64,000 nucleotides of DNA from Bacillota bacterium (GTDB taxonomy: Bacteria; Bacillota; Bacilli; Alicyclobacillales; SLC66). Positions 1-9,193 of the stretch are shown in pieces (position 1 is the stretch's first letter; each line of letters begins with the position of its first letter). Below the pieces are notes generated by a model. The model searched no databases and was not told the DNA's origin. It saw only the letters and a list, made by a program, of their open reading frames with translations. A program made the position numbers and the translations under genes. The DNA is taken from contig JAKADA010000003.1 in assembly GCA_021820975.1 (NCBI GenBank), positions 62,001 through 126,000 on the forward strand, in the 5' to 3' direction.

Positions 1-2310
1 ATAACTCCAAACTTCATCAGCCGTGAACGTTAAGATCGGCGCAATCAGTTCTGTCAAGACTCGCAAGCAGTCATCAAGTACGGTTTGTACAGAGCGACGT
101 GAAAGCTCATCAGCTTTTTCTACATAAAGTGTATCTTTGGCCACATCAAGGTAGAAGCTTGACAAATCATTGGCACAGAAATTTTGTACAGCGTGATACA
201 CCACGTGGAATTCATATTGCTCATAAGCTTGAAAACAGCGTTCTTGTACACGCGCCAATCGATCAAGAATATAACGATCCATCTCACGCAAATCTTGATA
301 AGCAACTCGTTTAAAAGGTGTAAAATCAGCTAAATTCCCCAATAAGAATCTTAGGGTATTGCGAATCTTACGGTATACTTCAGACACTTGTTTTAAGATC
401 GCATTAGAAATACGAACATCCGCTCGATAATCGACCGAAGACACCCAAAGTCGTAAAATATCCGCACCCATCTGATCGATAACTTTTAAAGGATCAATTC
501 CATTGCCGAGACTTTTCGACATTTTGCGTCCTTCACCATCAAGCGTAAATCCATGTGACAATACTTGTCGATAGGGTGCTTGCCCCGTGACGGCCACGGA
601 CGTCGATAAAGATGAATTAAACCAACCTCGATATTGATCAGACCCTTCAATATAGAGATCGGCCGGCCAAGAAAGTTCCCCACGTTGCCGTAAGACGGAC
701 ATGTGACTCGATCCCGAATCAAACCATACATCCATGATATCTTGCTCTTTACGAAATATTGTACTGCCACATGAACAATGAAACCCTTCTGGCAACAATG
801 CCGAAGCATCCAAGGCCCACCATGCTTGTGATCCTTGCTCATGAAACACCTGTGCAACGTGTTCAATGGTTTGTGATGTCAAGATGGACTGTCCACAATC
901 CTCGCAATAAAAAGCGGGAATGGGGACGCCCCATGTCCGCTGTCTCGAAATACACCAGTCTGTACGATCCGCAACCATGTTATGTAAGCGAATTTTACCC
1001 CACGGGATCGCCCAATTGACCTGTTCAATTTGTTCAAGCATCGCTTCACGAAACTTTTCAATGGAAGCAAACCATTGTTCTGTAGCACGGTAAATCACGG
1101 GGTTTTTGCAACGCCAACAATGTGGATATTGGTGAGCCAACTTACCTTCACCAAGGAGTCTTCCACGTTTTTTTAAATCCTCTACGATAACAGGGTTAGC
1201 CTTTTCGTAAAATTGACCAGTGTAAGGCTGTGCCTGATCGGTAAACCGCGCTTTATGATCAAGCGGGGCAAGTACCGGTAAATTATATCGGAGGCCTACA
1301 AGGTAATCATCCATGCCGTGACCCGGTGCTGTATGAACCGCACCTGTACCAGCTTCGAGCGTTACATGCTCGCCTAAGATGACCACAGAATCTCGATCAT
1401 ACAAAGGATGCTTAGCAACCACATGTTCAAGCTGTTTACCAGTGAACTCAGCTAATTTCTTTACAGACGATTGAGATTGACCGATCTCCTTCAAAAAGGT
1501 GTCCAATAGTTTTTCTGCTACGACGAGCTTTCTGTCGTCGATTTCAATCAATACATAGGAAAAATCTGGACCAACGGCAATCGCCACATTGGCGGGAATC
1601 GTCCAAGGTGTTGTCGTCCAAATCACGATCTCTGCATCATTTGGCAAAATACCTTTGCCATCTTTCACTTCAAAAGCAACATAAATGGATGGCGAAACTT
1701 TGTTTTCATACTCAATTTCTGCCTCAGCTAAAGCCGTTTCACAACTCGGGCACCAATACACAGGTTTTAACCCTTTATAAATGTACCCATGTTCTGCCAT
1801 TGCACCAAACACGCGAATTTGCTCAGCTTCATACTCCTTATCCATCGTGACATAGGGATGGTCAAAATCGCCTCGAACACCAAAGCGCTCAAATTGTCCT
1901 TTTTGCAAGTCGACAAATTTACGTGCATACGCTGCACATGCTTCACGAAAGGAAAGAACACCAAGTTCATGACGGTTCAGTTTTTGGGACTTGATAATCG
2001 CATTTTCAATAGGCAATCCATGCGTATCCCATCCAGGCACATAGGGCGCATCATAACCCGCCATGCTTTTTGATTTTACGATAATATCTTTCAAAATCTT
2101 ATTTAGCGCATGACCTAAGTGTGTGTCTCCATTAGCATAAGGTGGTCCATCATGCAAAATAAATTTCGGCTTCCCTTGCTTTGTTTCTTGCACCTTATCA
2201 TAAAGGTGCATTTCCTTCCATCGTGCAAGAACCTGCGGTTCCTTTTGTGGCAGGTTCCCACGCATCGGAAAATCCGTCTCAGGCAAATTTAACGTCTTAT
2301 CATAATCCAC
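1..2310 (-). CDS. ileS: Isoleucyl-tRNA synthetase, C-terminus beyond window
   Basis: Class I aminoacyl-tRNA synthetase that charges tRNA-Ile in the cytoplasm. The frame is open from a GTG at 2308-2310, preceded by AAGGAGGAG, to the left edge of the window, giving about 770 residues without a stop. The HIGH-type motif appears as GDTHLGHAL near residue 60 and the KMSKS motif as RKMSKSLGN in the last quarter. The editing (CP1) domain lies between them, with [12 protein letters not shown] and [10 protein letters not shown]. The anticodon-binding domain has begun when the window ends, so the C-terminal zinc region cannot be judged. It is the last gene of the division cluster, downstream of divIVA, with a terminator hairpin just before its ribosome binding site. 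No T-box leader is visible in the short gap. Confidence 0.97.
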   Translation of the reverse strand, partial: MDYDKTLNLPETDFPMRGNLPQKEPQVLARWKEMHLYDKVQETKQGKPKFILHDGPPYANGDTHLGHALNKILKDIIVKSKSMAGYDAPYVPGWDTHGLPIENAIIKSQKLNRHELGVLSFREACAAYARKFVDLQKGQFERFGVRGDFDHPYVTMDKEYEAEQIRVFGAMAEHGYIYKGLKPVYWCPSCETALAEAEIEYENKVSPSIYVAFEVKDGKGILPNDAEIVIWTTTPWTIPANVAIAVGPDFSYVLIEIDDRKLVVAEKLLDTFLKEIGQSQSSVKKLAEFTGKQLEHVVAKHPLYDRDSVVILGEHVTLEAGTGAVHTAPGHGMDDYLVGLRYNLPVLAPLDHKARFTDQAQPYTGQFYEKANPVIVEDLKKRGRLLGEGKLAHQYPHCWRCKNPVIYRATEQWFASIEKFREAMLEQIEQVNWAIPWGKIRLHNMVADRTDWCISRQRTWGVPIPAFYCEDCGQSILTSQTIEHVAQVFHEQGSQAWWALDASALLPEGFHCSCGSTIFRKEQDIMDVWFDSGSSHMSVLRQRGELSWPADLYIEGSDQYRGWFNSSLSTSVAVTGQAPYRQVLSHGFTLDGEGRKMSKSLGNGIDPLKVIDQMGADILRLWVSSVDYRADVRISNAILKQVSEVYRKIRNTLRFLLGNLADFTPFKRVAYQDLREMDRYILDRLARVQERCFQAYEQYEFHVVYHAVQNFCANDLSSFYLDVAKDTLYVEKADELSRRSVQTVLDDCLRVLTELIAPILTFTADEVWSY

Positions 2311-2331
2311 GCTTACTCCTCCTTGTTGAAC

Positions 2332-2365
2332 AAAAAAATGTCCGCATCCCCTAGGGGCGCAGACA
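2332..2365 (-). terminator. Rho-independent terminator between divIVA and ileS
   Basis: Read on the minus strand, an imperfect GC-rich hairpin (TGTCTGCGCCCC / GGGGATGCGGACA) is followed by seven U residues. It lies after the divIVA stop and about 30 bases before the ileS start, so it should end most division-cluster transcripts. Alternatively it could be the terminator half of an attenuator for ileS, but no T-box sequence is seen upstream. Confidence 0.75.
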
Positions 2366-2415
2366 TCCGTTGTGACGTAACAAAGTCCTTAAAGGATTCC
2401 CGCACAGTCATCATC

Positions 2416-2892
2416 TTACGAGTCAGTGCGATCGCCGGCAACCTCATCCCACTCCACGGATTCAAGCAATTCACCTTGCGCCTGCAATAGTGAACGTAAA
2501 CGCGCACGAAAAATCGCTGCTTGTTTTTTTACTTCATCCAAATCCAACGCTGTCCTTCTCGCTTTATTCAGAGCATCCTGTACAATTCGATCAGCGTTTT
2601 TCTCTGCCTCGCGAATCACAAGTTGTGCTTCTTTTCTAGCGTTTTGCTTTAATTCTTCAGATGTCTCTTGTGCAAGCATAATTGACTTACCCAAAGAATC
2701 TTCCATCGCTTTAAATTGTTTAATCTGATCCTCTGTATGTTGTACGCGTTCTTCAAGCTCTTTGTTTTGGCGAATCAACGCTTCATAATCTTTAATGACG
2801 CGGTCTAAAAAATCATTAACCTCATCTTCATTGTATCCCCGCAACGATCGCTTAAACTCTTTGTTATGAATATCGAGTGGTGTTAAAGGCAC
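2416..2892 (-). CDS. divIVA: Cell-division/polarity protein DivIVA
   Basis: Coiled-coil protein that binds negatively curved membrane at septa and poles; in spore-formers it positions the division machinery and tethers chromosome origins during sporulation. The 158 residues start at GTG with a G-rich ribosome binding site. The N-terminal membrane-binding segment is typical (PLTPLDIHNKEFKRSLRGYN, with conserved F and R residues), followed by a short linker and a long heptad-rich coiled coil. The C-terminal region is acidic and variable. Its position after ylmH and before ileS is the standard Firmicutes order. Confidence 0.97.
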   Translation of the reverse strand: MPLTPLDIHNKEFKRSLRGYNEDEVNDFLDRVIKDYEALIRQNKELEERVQHTEDQIKQFKAMEDSLGKSIMLAQETSEELKQNARKEAQLVIREAEKNADRIVQDALNKARRTALDLDEVKKQAAIFRARLRSLLQAQGELLESVEWDEVAGDRTDS

Positions 2893-2986
2893 CAGACTCT
2901 ACCCCCCGCTATACGGTTCTCGTTTCGAACTTATACCTGTTAACTTTATCATTCGACAGAACTCGACGAAATTCCTTTTTCTGTTT

Positions 2987-3769
2987 TTACTGATAGCGGC
3001 CAATCGTCACAAAGATGCGCCCACTTCGACTGTTTCCGCCGATCTCTAACACGCGTGCTCGTCCATGGCCACGAAATGACAAGACATCACCTGGGGAGAT
3101 GGCAGTTGCAGGATCTGTACAAACGCTAAAATTCAATTGCACCAATCCCGCTTTAATCGGTTCAACCGCTTTTGTGCGAGAGAGTGAAAAAGCATGTGCG
3201 ACTAACGCGTCAAGCCGTAAACTTTGCATCGTCACGGTTTTTTCTTCAATAGTAGGCGGTGCAAAGTCACCTTCTTGAAAGGATGTCATGAGTTGCACTG
3301 ATAGATGTGTTCGTCCCGCTTCTGACCATTGTTGCAAAACTACATTCGCCATATCCGATGTGCAAAAAACGTAAACACCACCATCAAATAGAACAAGATC
3401 ACCTAACTTATCACGTTTGATACCAAGACCTAAAAGGGATCCAAGATAATCGCTATGGCGAAGTGGCGCAGATCCACGCTTCTTAGTCGCCATAAGGCAA
3501 GAGATTGCAAAGGATGACGTGCTTGGCTGATCTTGTCCTATCACATCACAAAACAAGACGCGACGTCGTTCTGCCTGCTCATAGCCCCCAAACGCTTGGC
3601 TTAGAAAGCCATTGGTGCGAGCGATATGTTGTGCAATAACTTGTTCCCTCGGTGTAAAAAAATCGGTTACATACGATCGTTGATCATCCACACGATGGAC
3701 GCGATCACTCAACTGTCGAACAAAAACTTGCTCAGAAGGTCGAATTTGCACCCATATTGCATCCTTCAT
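2987..3769 (-). CDS. ylmH: S4-domain RNA-binding protein YlmH
   Basis: Cytoplasmic RNA-binding protein of the division cluster, whose homologues take part in ribosome-associated quality control. About 260 residues. The N-terminal part carries the family pattern FFTPREQVIAQHIA and GGYEQAERRR; the C-terminal S4 domain spans roughly the last 80 residues (SLRLDALVAHAFSLSRTKA then VSFRGHGRARVLEIGG). The start chosen is the ATG just past the ylmG stop (TGAGATGAAG). An in-frame ATG seven codons upstream (3788-3790) overlaps ylmG and is possible. No strong ribosome binding site separates the two, which suggests translational coupling to ylmG. Confidence 0.93.
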   Translation of the reverse strand: MKDAIWVQIRPSEQVFVRQLSDRVHRVDDQRSYVTDFFTPREQVIAQHIARTNGFLSQAFGGYEQAERRRVLFCDVIGQDQPSTSSFAISCLMATKKRGSAPLRHSDYLGSLLGLGIKRDKLGDLVLFDGGVYVFCTSDMANVVLQQWSEAGRTHLSVQLMTSFQEGDFAPPTIEEKTVTMQSLRLDALVAHAFSLSRTKAVEPIKAGLVQLNFSVCTDPATAISPGDVLSFRGHGRARVLEIGGNSRSGRIFVTIGRYQ

Positions 3770-3770
3770 C

Positions 3771-4067
3771 TCACTGCACACCAAGCGCATTCAAGAGCAT
3801 TTGCACAACCCACAAGATCCCATTATCCACAAACGTATACAAAATCACAGCCACGATGACAGACAAGTCCAAATAGCCTCCACCCAAACGAAGAGGCGGA
3901 ATCAACCTACGAAAGGGTGCAAGGTACGGTTCTGTGATATTGATAAAAAAGCGTCCTAACGCGGTTGACTGCACATTTGGAAACCAACTAAGCAAAACCC
4001 GAGCAAAAATCGCATACCAATAAATCTGCAAAATGAAAGATAACCAATATAATATCGTCGCCTGCAC
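3771..4067 (-). CDS. ylmG: YggT-family membrane protein YlmG
   Basis: Small integral membrane protein of the YggT family, found in almost all Firmicutes beside sepF. The 98 residues form two hydrophobic segments (about residues 3-25 and 68-93). Between them lies the conserved loop with LLSWFPNVQSTALGRFFINITEPYLAPFRR, here quoted only in part: the signature is the ITEPYLxPFR stretch. Its molecular role is unsettled; context implies a link to division or membrane organisation. The gene sits 9 bases after sepF and its stop overlaps the ylmH start region. Confidence 0.95.
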   Translation of the reverse strand: MQATILYWLSFILQIYWYAIFARVLLSWFPNVQSTALGRFFINITEPYLAPFRRLIPPLRLGGGYLDLSVIVAVILYTFVDNGILWVVQMLLNALGVQ

Positions 4068-4076
4068 TGCGTCACC

Positions 4077-4499
4077 TCAAATATGTCTCGTCTCGCCTGC
4101 CAGATATTCACTAATCGTTCCTTGAATATCCACATTATCCGGAGCACACAAAAATATATTCTTCCCTAATTTTTGCATAGTACCTCCAAGAGAATATACA
4201 CAACCACTCAAAAAATCCACCACACGCAACGCTTGCGTATATTCGGCCTTATGCAGATTAACAATCACAGAACGATGCCCCTTCAAATGATCGGCGATCA
4301 CCTGAGCATCTTCGTAACTGCCTGGTTCTGCCAAAACCACGCGCACTTGTTTTTGCGTGTGTAAGTTCAGTACCGGCGCCCTATTTCTAGAAGCATTTGG
4401 TTCAAAATCCATATTCTCTTCCATCTGTTCGCGCATCACAGGCGCTTCCTCTGATTCTTCATCGCCAAGGCCAATAAAATTCCATAGGCGTTGTAACAT
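4077..4499 (-). CDS. sepF: Cell-division protein SepF
   Basis: Membrane-associated FtsZ-bundling protein that works with FtsA in septum assembly. The 140 residues open with an amphipathic membrane-anchor helix (MLQRLWNFIGLGDEE), then a variable acidic linker. The SepF fold follows from about residue 48 (QVRVVLAEPGSYEDAQ, HKAEYTQALRVVDFLSG, KNIFLCAPDNVDI). Length and motifs match Bacillus SepF. It lies between ylmE and ylmG as in other Firmicutes; a 56-base gap after ylmE leaves room for its own ribosome binding site (AGGGAGG). Confidence 0.96.
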   Translation of the reverse strand: MLQRLWNFIGLGDEESEEAPVMREQMEENMDFEPNASRNRAPVLNLHTQKQVRVVLAEPGSYEDAQVIADHLKGHRSVIVNLHKAEYTQALRVVDFLSGCVYSLGGTMQKLGKNIFLCAPDNVDIQGTISEYLAGETRHI

Positions 4500-4555
4500 G
4501 CATAAACGACCTCCCTATGAGCGAAACTATAATCTAAAGATACACTATAATCCAC

Positions 4556-5269
4556 TTATGTTCGAGGATTTTCTTCCAAAACCAAAAAACGGCCAATTCG
4601 GACCATTGTCGCTCCCTCTTCTACCGCGACCGAAAAGTCCTGAGACATACCCATCGATAGCTCAAGTTTCGGCAGCGAAAGACGCTCTAACAAGTCATCG
4701 CGAAGCCCACGTAACATACGAAATTCGTTTCGAACCAAAGTCATATCATCATAGCGAGTACCGATCATCATTAATCCTGCTAATTGCAGATGGGCTTTGC
4801 TTAAACAATGGATGGCAAGATCAACAACAGATTCTGGGTCAACCCCGGATTTTTGTGGTTCATGAGAAATATTCACTTGCAGAAAAACTTGCAACGGTTT
4901 TTCAACTGTCCTATAGCGGTCAAGTGCATCAAGTAGTTCCTTGCGATCTACGCTATGCACAAAATCAAAATATTGCGCGACCTTTTTTGCTTTATTCATC
5001 TGCACTGGTCCTATAAAATGCCAGAGAACCGGCATATGTGCCGCTAGTTTAGGCTCAGCTACCTGTAAACGATTTTCAGCACAGTCCGTGATTCCAGCCA
5101 TCGGCAATAAGCGAGCTTTCGTTTCATCAATGTACTTTGTCACTGCAATCACACGTACATCATGATGCTGATGTGATCTGTTTAACGCATCACGAATTTC
5201 TTGAAGGATAGTGTTCTTTCTGTCAAGCACATCTCGTATGTAGGTTGCTTCCTCTTGTTGATCAAGCAA
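4556..5269 (-). CDS. ylmE: PLP homeostasis protein, YggS/YlmE family
   Basis: Alanine-racemase-fold protein that binds pyridoxal phosphate and buffers its level; it has no known enzyme activity. The 237 residues start at a TTG with GGAGG seven bases upstream. PLP-binding lysine lies in the VIAVTKYID motif near residue 45. Other family motifs are WHFIGPVQMNKAKK (usually IGxLQxNK), QVNISHEPQKSG, LAGLMMIG and LSMGMSQDFSVAVEEGATMVRIG. It sits between pgeF and sepF, a conserved pairing. Confidence 0.96.
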   Translation of the reverse strand: MLDQQEEATYIRDVLDRKNTILQEIRDALNRSHQHHDVRVIAVTKYIDETKARLLPMAGITDCAENRLQVAEPKLAAHMPVLWHFIGPVQMNKAKKVAQYFDFVHSVDRKELLDALDRYRTVEKPLQVFLQVNISHEPQKSGVDPESVVDLAIHCLSKAHLQLAGLMMIGTRYDDMTLVRNEFRMLRGLRDDLLERLSLPKLELSMGMSQDFSVAVEEGATMVRIGRFLVLEENPRT

Positions 5270-5284
5270 GAATAATCCTCCCTC

Positions 5285-6103
5285 TTACCGACGCAAAGCG
5301 ATAAATCCTCCATGGCGTCCCGTCGTCCCATTTTCTTTTCGATAGGAATAATACCCATCCATGCAATGTGTACAAATCGCTGTATCCAGTATCCTATTTT
5401 GCGTAATTCCCAAGGAAATTAGCTGATCATTGAGCAACGTTGGCAGATCAATCATGACACGGTGACTGTGTTTTGTTGAAGGCTGCCATTGCGGTTTTTT
5501 ACCGATACGATGATAAGCCGCTTTATACTGCGAGATAACAGGTTCATCCACCTCATAACAACAACCCCGAATGGCAGGTCCCATAGCAACATAAAGAGAA
5601 CTCAGTGATGCTCCGCAAGCTAGCATAGTTTCTACCGTTTTTGTCACGATACCACCTGTGGCACCTCGCCAACCTGCATGAGCTGCACCGATGACAGGAT
5701 GACGAAGATCCGCAAAAAGCAATGGCACACAATCAGCAGCCACGATAGCGAGTGCTGCATGATTAACCTTTGTCACCATCGCATCAACACCTTGCACAGC
5801 ACTTTGCAAGGATGCATGACCCCGACCTACATGCAGTTCATCGATCACAGCAACATCGGTGCCATGGATTTGCTCTGCATACGTGACTTGCATGTCACTG
5901 ATACCAAGATCATGTGCGATCACTTGACGGTTATGCAACACGACCTGATTTTCATCTCCAACATGCAAGCCAATGTTGAGCGATGAAAAAGCGTCTTTAC
6001 TTAGGCCACCATGGCGTCCAGAAAACCCTGCATAAACACCATACTTTTCAAAGTCCCGTATCCTTAGCAACGTATCCGCCAAAAGTTTCGCCCCCAACCT
6101 CAT
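5285..6103 (-). CDS. pgeF: Peptidoglycan editing factor PgeF (laccase-domain)
   Basis: Zinc-dependent laccase-domain protein (YlmD/YfiH). Homologues hydrolyse mis-incorporated muropeptides or act on purine nucleosides. About 272 residues from ATG 6103. Metal-binding and active-site motifs are GFSGRHGG, QIHGTDV, VAADCVPLLFAD, AAHAGWRGATGG and CTHCMDGYYSYRKENGTTGRHGG. The frame extends to a TTG at 6136 overlapping the ylmC stop, but a perfect terminator hairpin (6119-6134) lies between the two starts, so the ATG is preferred. Neither start has an ideal ribosome binding site. Confidence 0.93.
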   Translation of the reverse strand: MRLGAKLLADTLLRIRDFEKYGVYAGFSGRHGGLSKDAFSSLNIGLHVGDENQVVLHNRQVIAHDLGISDMQVTYAEQIHGTDVAVIDELHVGRGHASLQSAVQGVDAMVTKVNHAALAIVAADCVPLLFADLRHPVIGAAHAGWRGATGGIVTKTVETMLACGASLSSLYVAMGPAIRGCCYEVDEPVISQYKAAYHRIGKKPQWQPSTKHSHRVMIDLPTLLNDQLISLGITQNRILDTAICTHCMDGYYSYRKENGTTGRHGGFIALRR

Positions 6104-6111
6104 CGTAGCAT

Positions 6112-6134
6112 AAAAAAAGACCGGTAATCCGGTC
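6112..6134 (-). terminator. Rho-independent terminator after ylmC
   Basis: A perfect 6-bp inverted repeat GACCGG-TAAT-CCGGTC is followed, on the minus strand, by seven U residues. It overlaps the ylmC stop codon and lies immediately before the ATG of pgeF, so the sporulation-sigma transcript probably ends here and pgeF would need read-through or its own promoter. Confidence 0.75.
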
Positions 6135-6423
6135 AATAACCACCTGATGAAAAACTTGTTCGGGATTGAGGCAAATACGACGATCCTTCTCCTTGCCTTA
6201 AATCAACCAAAACAACATCTGATCCCACCTTGACGATCTGCGCCCAAGCAATGACGACCTCCTCGCCTGATGCCAGAAGTCCAAAAAATCGGCCGGCGGG
6301 AGGAATGATCATTGCCCGAATGAGCCCACTATCAACGTCAATATCCAAATCACCAATCGCGCCAAGTTTTCGGCCATCCGCGAGATTGACAACATCCTTA
6401 GCCTGTAATTCAGAAGCTCTCAT
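6133..6423 (-). CDS. ylmC: PRC-barrel sporulation protein YlmC/YmxH
   Basis: Small PRC-barrel protein of the YlmC/YmxH family, found next to sigG in spore-formers; function unknown. From the ATG at 6423, which has GGAGG nine bases upstream, it has 96 residues (an upstream in-frame ATG at 6441 lacks a good site). The PRC-barrel is recognisable in VVNLADGRKLGAIGDLDIDV and GLIRAMIIPPAGRFFG, followed by the strand pattern EEVVIAWAQIVKVGSDVVLVD. The stop overlaps the terminator placed before pgeF. Confidence 0.92.
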   Translation of the reverse strand: MRASELQAKDVVNLADGRKLGAIGDLDIDVDSGLIRAMIIPPAGRFFGLLASGEEVVIAWAQIVKVGSDVVLVDLRQGEGSSYLPQSRTSFSSGGY

Positions 6424-6504
6424 ACCCTCTCGCCTCCTCACGAAGCGACTAAAAAGACAATCCTTATATCATTAGGGTATGACACCTTGAACACCTTATA
6501 ACCA

Positions 6505-7281
6505 TCAGGTGACAAACTTTTGCATATGCACGATAGCGGCTTTTTCCAATCGCGAAACTTGGGCTTGGGAAATGCCGATTTCATCTGCCACTTCCATCTG
6601 TGTTTTTCCTTCAAAAAACCGCATCGATAAAATACGTTTTTCTCGATCAGACAAGCGACGCATCGCCTCTTTAACTGCTATCTCCTCAACCCACGATGTG
6701 TCTTGATTATGATCATCGCTAATCTGATCCATCACAAAAATCGGATCACCGCCATCATGATAAATTGGTTCAAACAATGAGACCGGATCTTGAATAGCAT
6801 CAAGTGCAAAAACCACATCTTCTTTCGGAACATCCATGACCTTCGCAATTTCAGCGATGGTTGGTTCGGAAAGCTTTGAACTTGTTAACTGATCTCGCAC
6901 TTGAAGCGCTTTGTACGCAATGTCACGTAGCGATCGACTAACCCGGATAGGATTATTGTCCCGTAGGTAACGTCTAATTTCTCCGATCACCATCGGCACT
7001 GCATACGTGGAAAACTTCACATTTTGACTTAGATCAAAGTTGTCAATTGCCTTCATCAAGCCAATGCACCCTACCTGAAATAGGTCATCCACGAATTCAC
7101 CGCGATTATTAAATCGCTGGATCACCGACAAGACAAGTCGCAAATTGCCATTGACAAGCTTTTCACGCGCAGAGCGCTCACCGCTTTGTAAACGGACAAA
7201 CAAATCTCTCATTTCTATGTTTGTCAGTACAGGCAATTGAGAGGTATTGACACCGCAGATCTCGACTTTGTTGCGTTTCAA
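6505..7281 (-). CDS. sigG: Forespore late sigma factor SigG
   Basis: Sigma-70-family factor that directs late forespore transcription after engulfment. The 258 residues start at TTG with GGAGG seven bases upstream. Region 2 includes NLRLVLSVIQRFNNRGEFVDDLFQVG and the -10 recognition helix near KFSTYAVPMVIGEIRRYLRD; region 4 ends with MEVADEIGISQAQVSRLEK. The N-terminal stretch MKRNKVEICGVNTSQLPVL is the SigG hallmark that separates it from SigF. It lies 71 bases after sigE, with a sigma-G-like promoter in the gap, so both read-through and autoregulation are plausible. Confidence 0.97.
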   Translation of the reverse strand: MKRNKVEICGVNTSQLPVLTNIEMRDLFVRLQSGERSAREKLVNGNLRLVLSVIQRFNNRGEFVDDLFQVGCIGLMKAIDNFDLSQNVKFSTYAVPMVIGEIRRYLRDNNPIRVSRSLRDIAYKALQVRDQLTSSKLSEPTIAEIAKVMDVPKEDVVFALDAIQDPVSLFEPIYHDGGDPIFVMDQISDDHNQDTSWVEEIAVKEAMRRLSDREKRILSMRFFEGKTQMEVADEIGISQAQVSRLEKAAIVHMQKFVT

Positions 7282-7321
7282 GTTGGTCCCTCCAGGCGAG
7301 CAACGGGTTCAATTCGAGTAC

Positions 7322-7350
7322 CAGTATGTCCCCGCCATGGAGAATTATGC
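7322..7350 (-). promoter_or_regulatory. Candidate sigma-G/sigma-F promoter of sigG
   Basis: Read on the minus strand: GCATA, a 17-base spacer, then CATACTG, about 41 bases before the sigG TTG start. This fits the forespore pattern (GHATR, 17-18 bases, CATNHTA) apart from the last base. In Bacillus subtilis sigG is transcribed by SigF and SigG, so the site is where one would expect it. Confidence 0.55.
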
Positions 7351-7352
7351 AG

Positions 7353-8075
7353 TCACATCATCTTGTTAAACTCTTTGCGCAAACGCTTGATAATTCTCTT
7401 CTCTAGTCGCGAAATGTAAGATTGTGAGATTCCTAAAAGATCAGCCACATCTTTTTGCGTCATTTCCTGTTGTCCTGATAAACCAAAACGCAATTCCATG
7501 ATCCTTCTCTCACGATCCGATAATTTATCTAACGCTCCATAGAGTAAAGTACGATCCACTTCATCTTCAATGTCACGATAAATGGTGTCACTGTCCGTTC
7601 CCAATACATCAGAGAGCAAAAGTTCATTACCATCCCAATCAACATTTAGTGGCTCATCAAAAGACACTTCAACACGAATCTTGTTATTACGGCGAAGAAA
7701 CATCAAAATCTCATTTTCAATGCAACGCGATGCATAAGTTGCAAGTTTTATTTTCTTTTCGGTATCAAATGTATTGACAGCCTTAATAAGACCAATCGTA
7801 CCGATGGAAACCAGGTCTTCAATGTAAATACCTGTGTTCTCAAATTTACGAGCGATATAGACCACAAGACGCAAATTTCTCTCGATAAGTAAGGCACGGA
7901 CAGCTTCATCACCTTGCGGTAACCGTGCTAATAAATATTCCTCCTCCTCGCGCGTCAAAGGTGGAGGCAACGCTTCACTTCCACCAACATAGTAAATCGT
8001 ATCTTTATCAACCTGAAATTTAAGCAGAATGCGAAGAATGAGTAACCGTATTTTGAGACGAATCCGAACGGGCAT
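7353..8075 (-). CDS. sigE: Mother-cell early sigma factor SigE (pro-form)
   Basis: Sigma factor of the early mother-cell programme, made as a membrane-bound inactive precursor. From ATG 8075 (G-rich ribosome binding site) it has 240 residues. The first 27 are the basic, hydrophobic pro-sequence ([20 protein letters not shown]) that SpoIIGA removes. Then come the SigE signature [17 protein letters not shown], region 2 ([26 protein letters not shown], with [16 protein letters not shown]) and region 4 ([20 protein letters not shown]). The frame is open further upstream inside spoIIGA, but that extension is not SigE-like. It overlaps the spoIIGA end by 56 bases. Confidence 0.97.
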   Translation of the reverse strand: MPVRIRLKIRLLILRILLKFQVDKDTIYYVGGSEALPPPLTREEEEYLLARLPQGDEAVRALLIERNLRLVVYIARKFENTGIYIEDLVSIGTIGLIKAVNTFDTEKKIKLATYASRCIENEILMFLRRNNKIRVEVSFDEPLNVDWDGNELLLSDVLGTDSDTIYRDIEDEVDRTLLYGALDKLSDRERRIMELRFGLSGQQEMTQKDVADLLGISQSYISRLEKRIIKRLRKEFNKMM

Positions 8076-9045
8076 GAGCAACGCCTTCTCCCCCTTCCAA
8101 TACAACTTCAGAACCAGCCACATCTGCGGGAAGAATCGAGTGATAACGCCCGGAACGCGACAAGGTACTGTTTTGCAGCGCCATCCAGATTGGCATAATG
8201 GACTTCTTCTCCCCGTGTTGCACAACCCATGCCTCATCCGGCCGGATAGCTAAAAGATGCCCCGTGGTTGCTCCTACAGCTTGAAAAGCGATGATGGTTA
8301 AGCGATCTTCAAGCCCATCTACATCTATGTTTTTGTATAATGCTTGCAACGGATCACTTCCAGCTGTAACAGCCGCACGTAAGGATGCAGGAAGTAAACC
8401 TACCACTGCCGTCGCCTCAACCACCGCAACTTTTTGTTTCATGATGGGATCCACGAGTCGATTCCCTGTATCAAGCAAGGCACCTAATCGAGCCTCTTGC
8501 CCACTAAGGCAAAAAACAACTTCACAAAGATCTCCTTGCTGCTCCCGTGTATGCTGCACTTTAATCCACAAAGCTCGTAAAACAAACAGGCCAACAGGAA
8601 AGGAAGTAACCATAAACAATGTGGTGATACTTGACCACCACATAACCCTTCCATCCACGAGCGCCAAGCCACTAAAAAGCGACCCTGAAGATGAAAACAA
8701 ATTGTGCAATCCATAAACAGCGCCACCGGCCGCAAACGTCACGGCATAAAAGACCGCAACACCTTGTAATAAGGACAACATCTTGTGTAACGATCGCAAA
8801 CCAAGTAAACGATACGAGAATGCGAGTTGTACCATGAAGACAGAGACAAGCCATTTAACGACCCAATTATCCATCGTGGAAGTCCCTGGGAATAATATCG
8901 CAATTGCGTATAAGGACCCCAAAGCAGCCGCAGCAAAGACACGCAAAAATCGGGCAGGTTGGCGTAAAAGATAGCCCGTGACAAGAAGCAAACAAGAATC
9001 TACGAGGAAATTAATAGCAAAAGCCACATCCACATAGACAACCAC
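8020..9045 (-). CDS. spoIIGA: Sporulation sigma-E processing protease SpoIIGA
   Basis: Membrane aspartic protease that cleaves pro-SigE at the sporulation septum. About 341 residues from a GTG at 9043-9045 with AGAGG upstream (an in-frame ATG at 9087 would add 14 residues that overlap promoter sequence). The N-terminal half holds about five transmembrane helices beginning [16 protein letters not shown]. The C-terminal half carries the aspartic-protease-like motif [14 protein letters not shown] and the later [15 protein letters not shown]. The last 18 codons overlap sigE, consistent with coupled synthesis of protease and substrate. Confidence 0.95.
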   Translation of the reverse strand: MVVYVDVAFAINFLVDSCLLLVTGYLLRQPARFLRVFAAAALGSLYAIAILFPGTSTMDNWVVKWLVSVFMVQLAFSYRLLGLRSLHKMLSLLQGVAVFYAVTFAAGGAVYGLHNLFSSSGSLFSGLALVDGRVMWWSSITTLFMVTSFPVGLFVLRALWIKVQHTREQQGDLCEVVFCLSGQEARLGALLDTGNRLVDPIMKQKVAVVEATAVVGLLPASLRAAVTAGSDPLQALYKNIDVDGLEDRLTIIAFQAVGATTGHLLAIRPDEAWVVQHGEKKSIMPIWMALQNSTLSRSGRYHSILPADVAGSEVVLEGGEGVAHARSDSSQNTVTHSSHSA

Positions 9046-9075
9046 GGGACAACCTCTTTCTGGGGATTTGCTCGT

Positions 9076-9108
9076 AGTATAGTACATGTATATTGCAAAG
9101 TTTGTCAG
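9076..9108 (-). promoter_or_regulatory. Candidate Spo0A-dependent spoIIG promoter
   Basis: Read on the minus strand: CTGACA at 9103-9108, a 21-base spacer, then a perfect TATACT at 9076-9081, about 30 bases before the spoIIGA start. Bacillus subtilis spoIIG has the same unusual over-long spacer (TTGACA, 22 bases) and depends on Spo0A. A 0A-box-like TTCTGACAAA overlaps the -35. The match to the box is imperfect. Confidence 0.5.
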
Positions 9109-9140
9109 AACTTGCGTACTTTCACGGCAAAAGAATCGAC

Positions 9141-9168
9141 AAAAAAAGCGAGTCCGAAAAGGACCCGC
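9141..9168 (-). terminator. Rho-independent terminator after ftsZ
   Basis: Minus-strand hairpin GCGGGTCC-TTTTC-GGACTCGC (one G-U pair) followed by seven U residues, about 25 bases past the ftsZ stop. It separates vegetative division transcription from the spoIIGA-sigE-sigG sporulation unit. Confidence 0.85.
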
Positions 9169-9193
9169 CGTTATGTTATAACATCGTATTTAC

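Noticed and set aside
8076-8237. N-terminal extension of SigE
   Set aside because: The extension lies inside spoIIGA, is not SigE-like, and the ATG at 8075 starts a normal pro-sequence.
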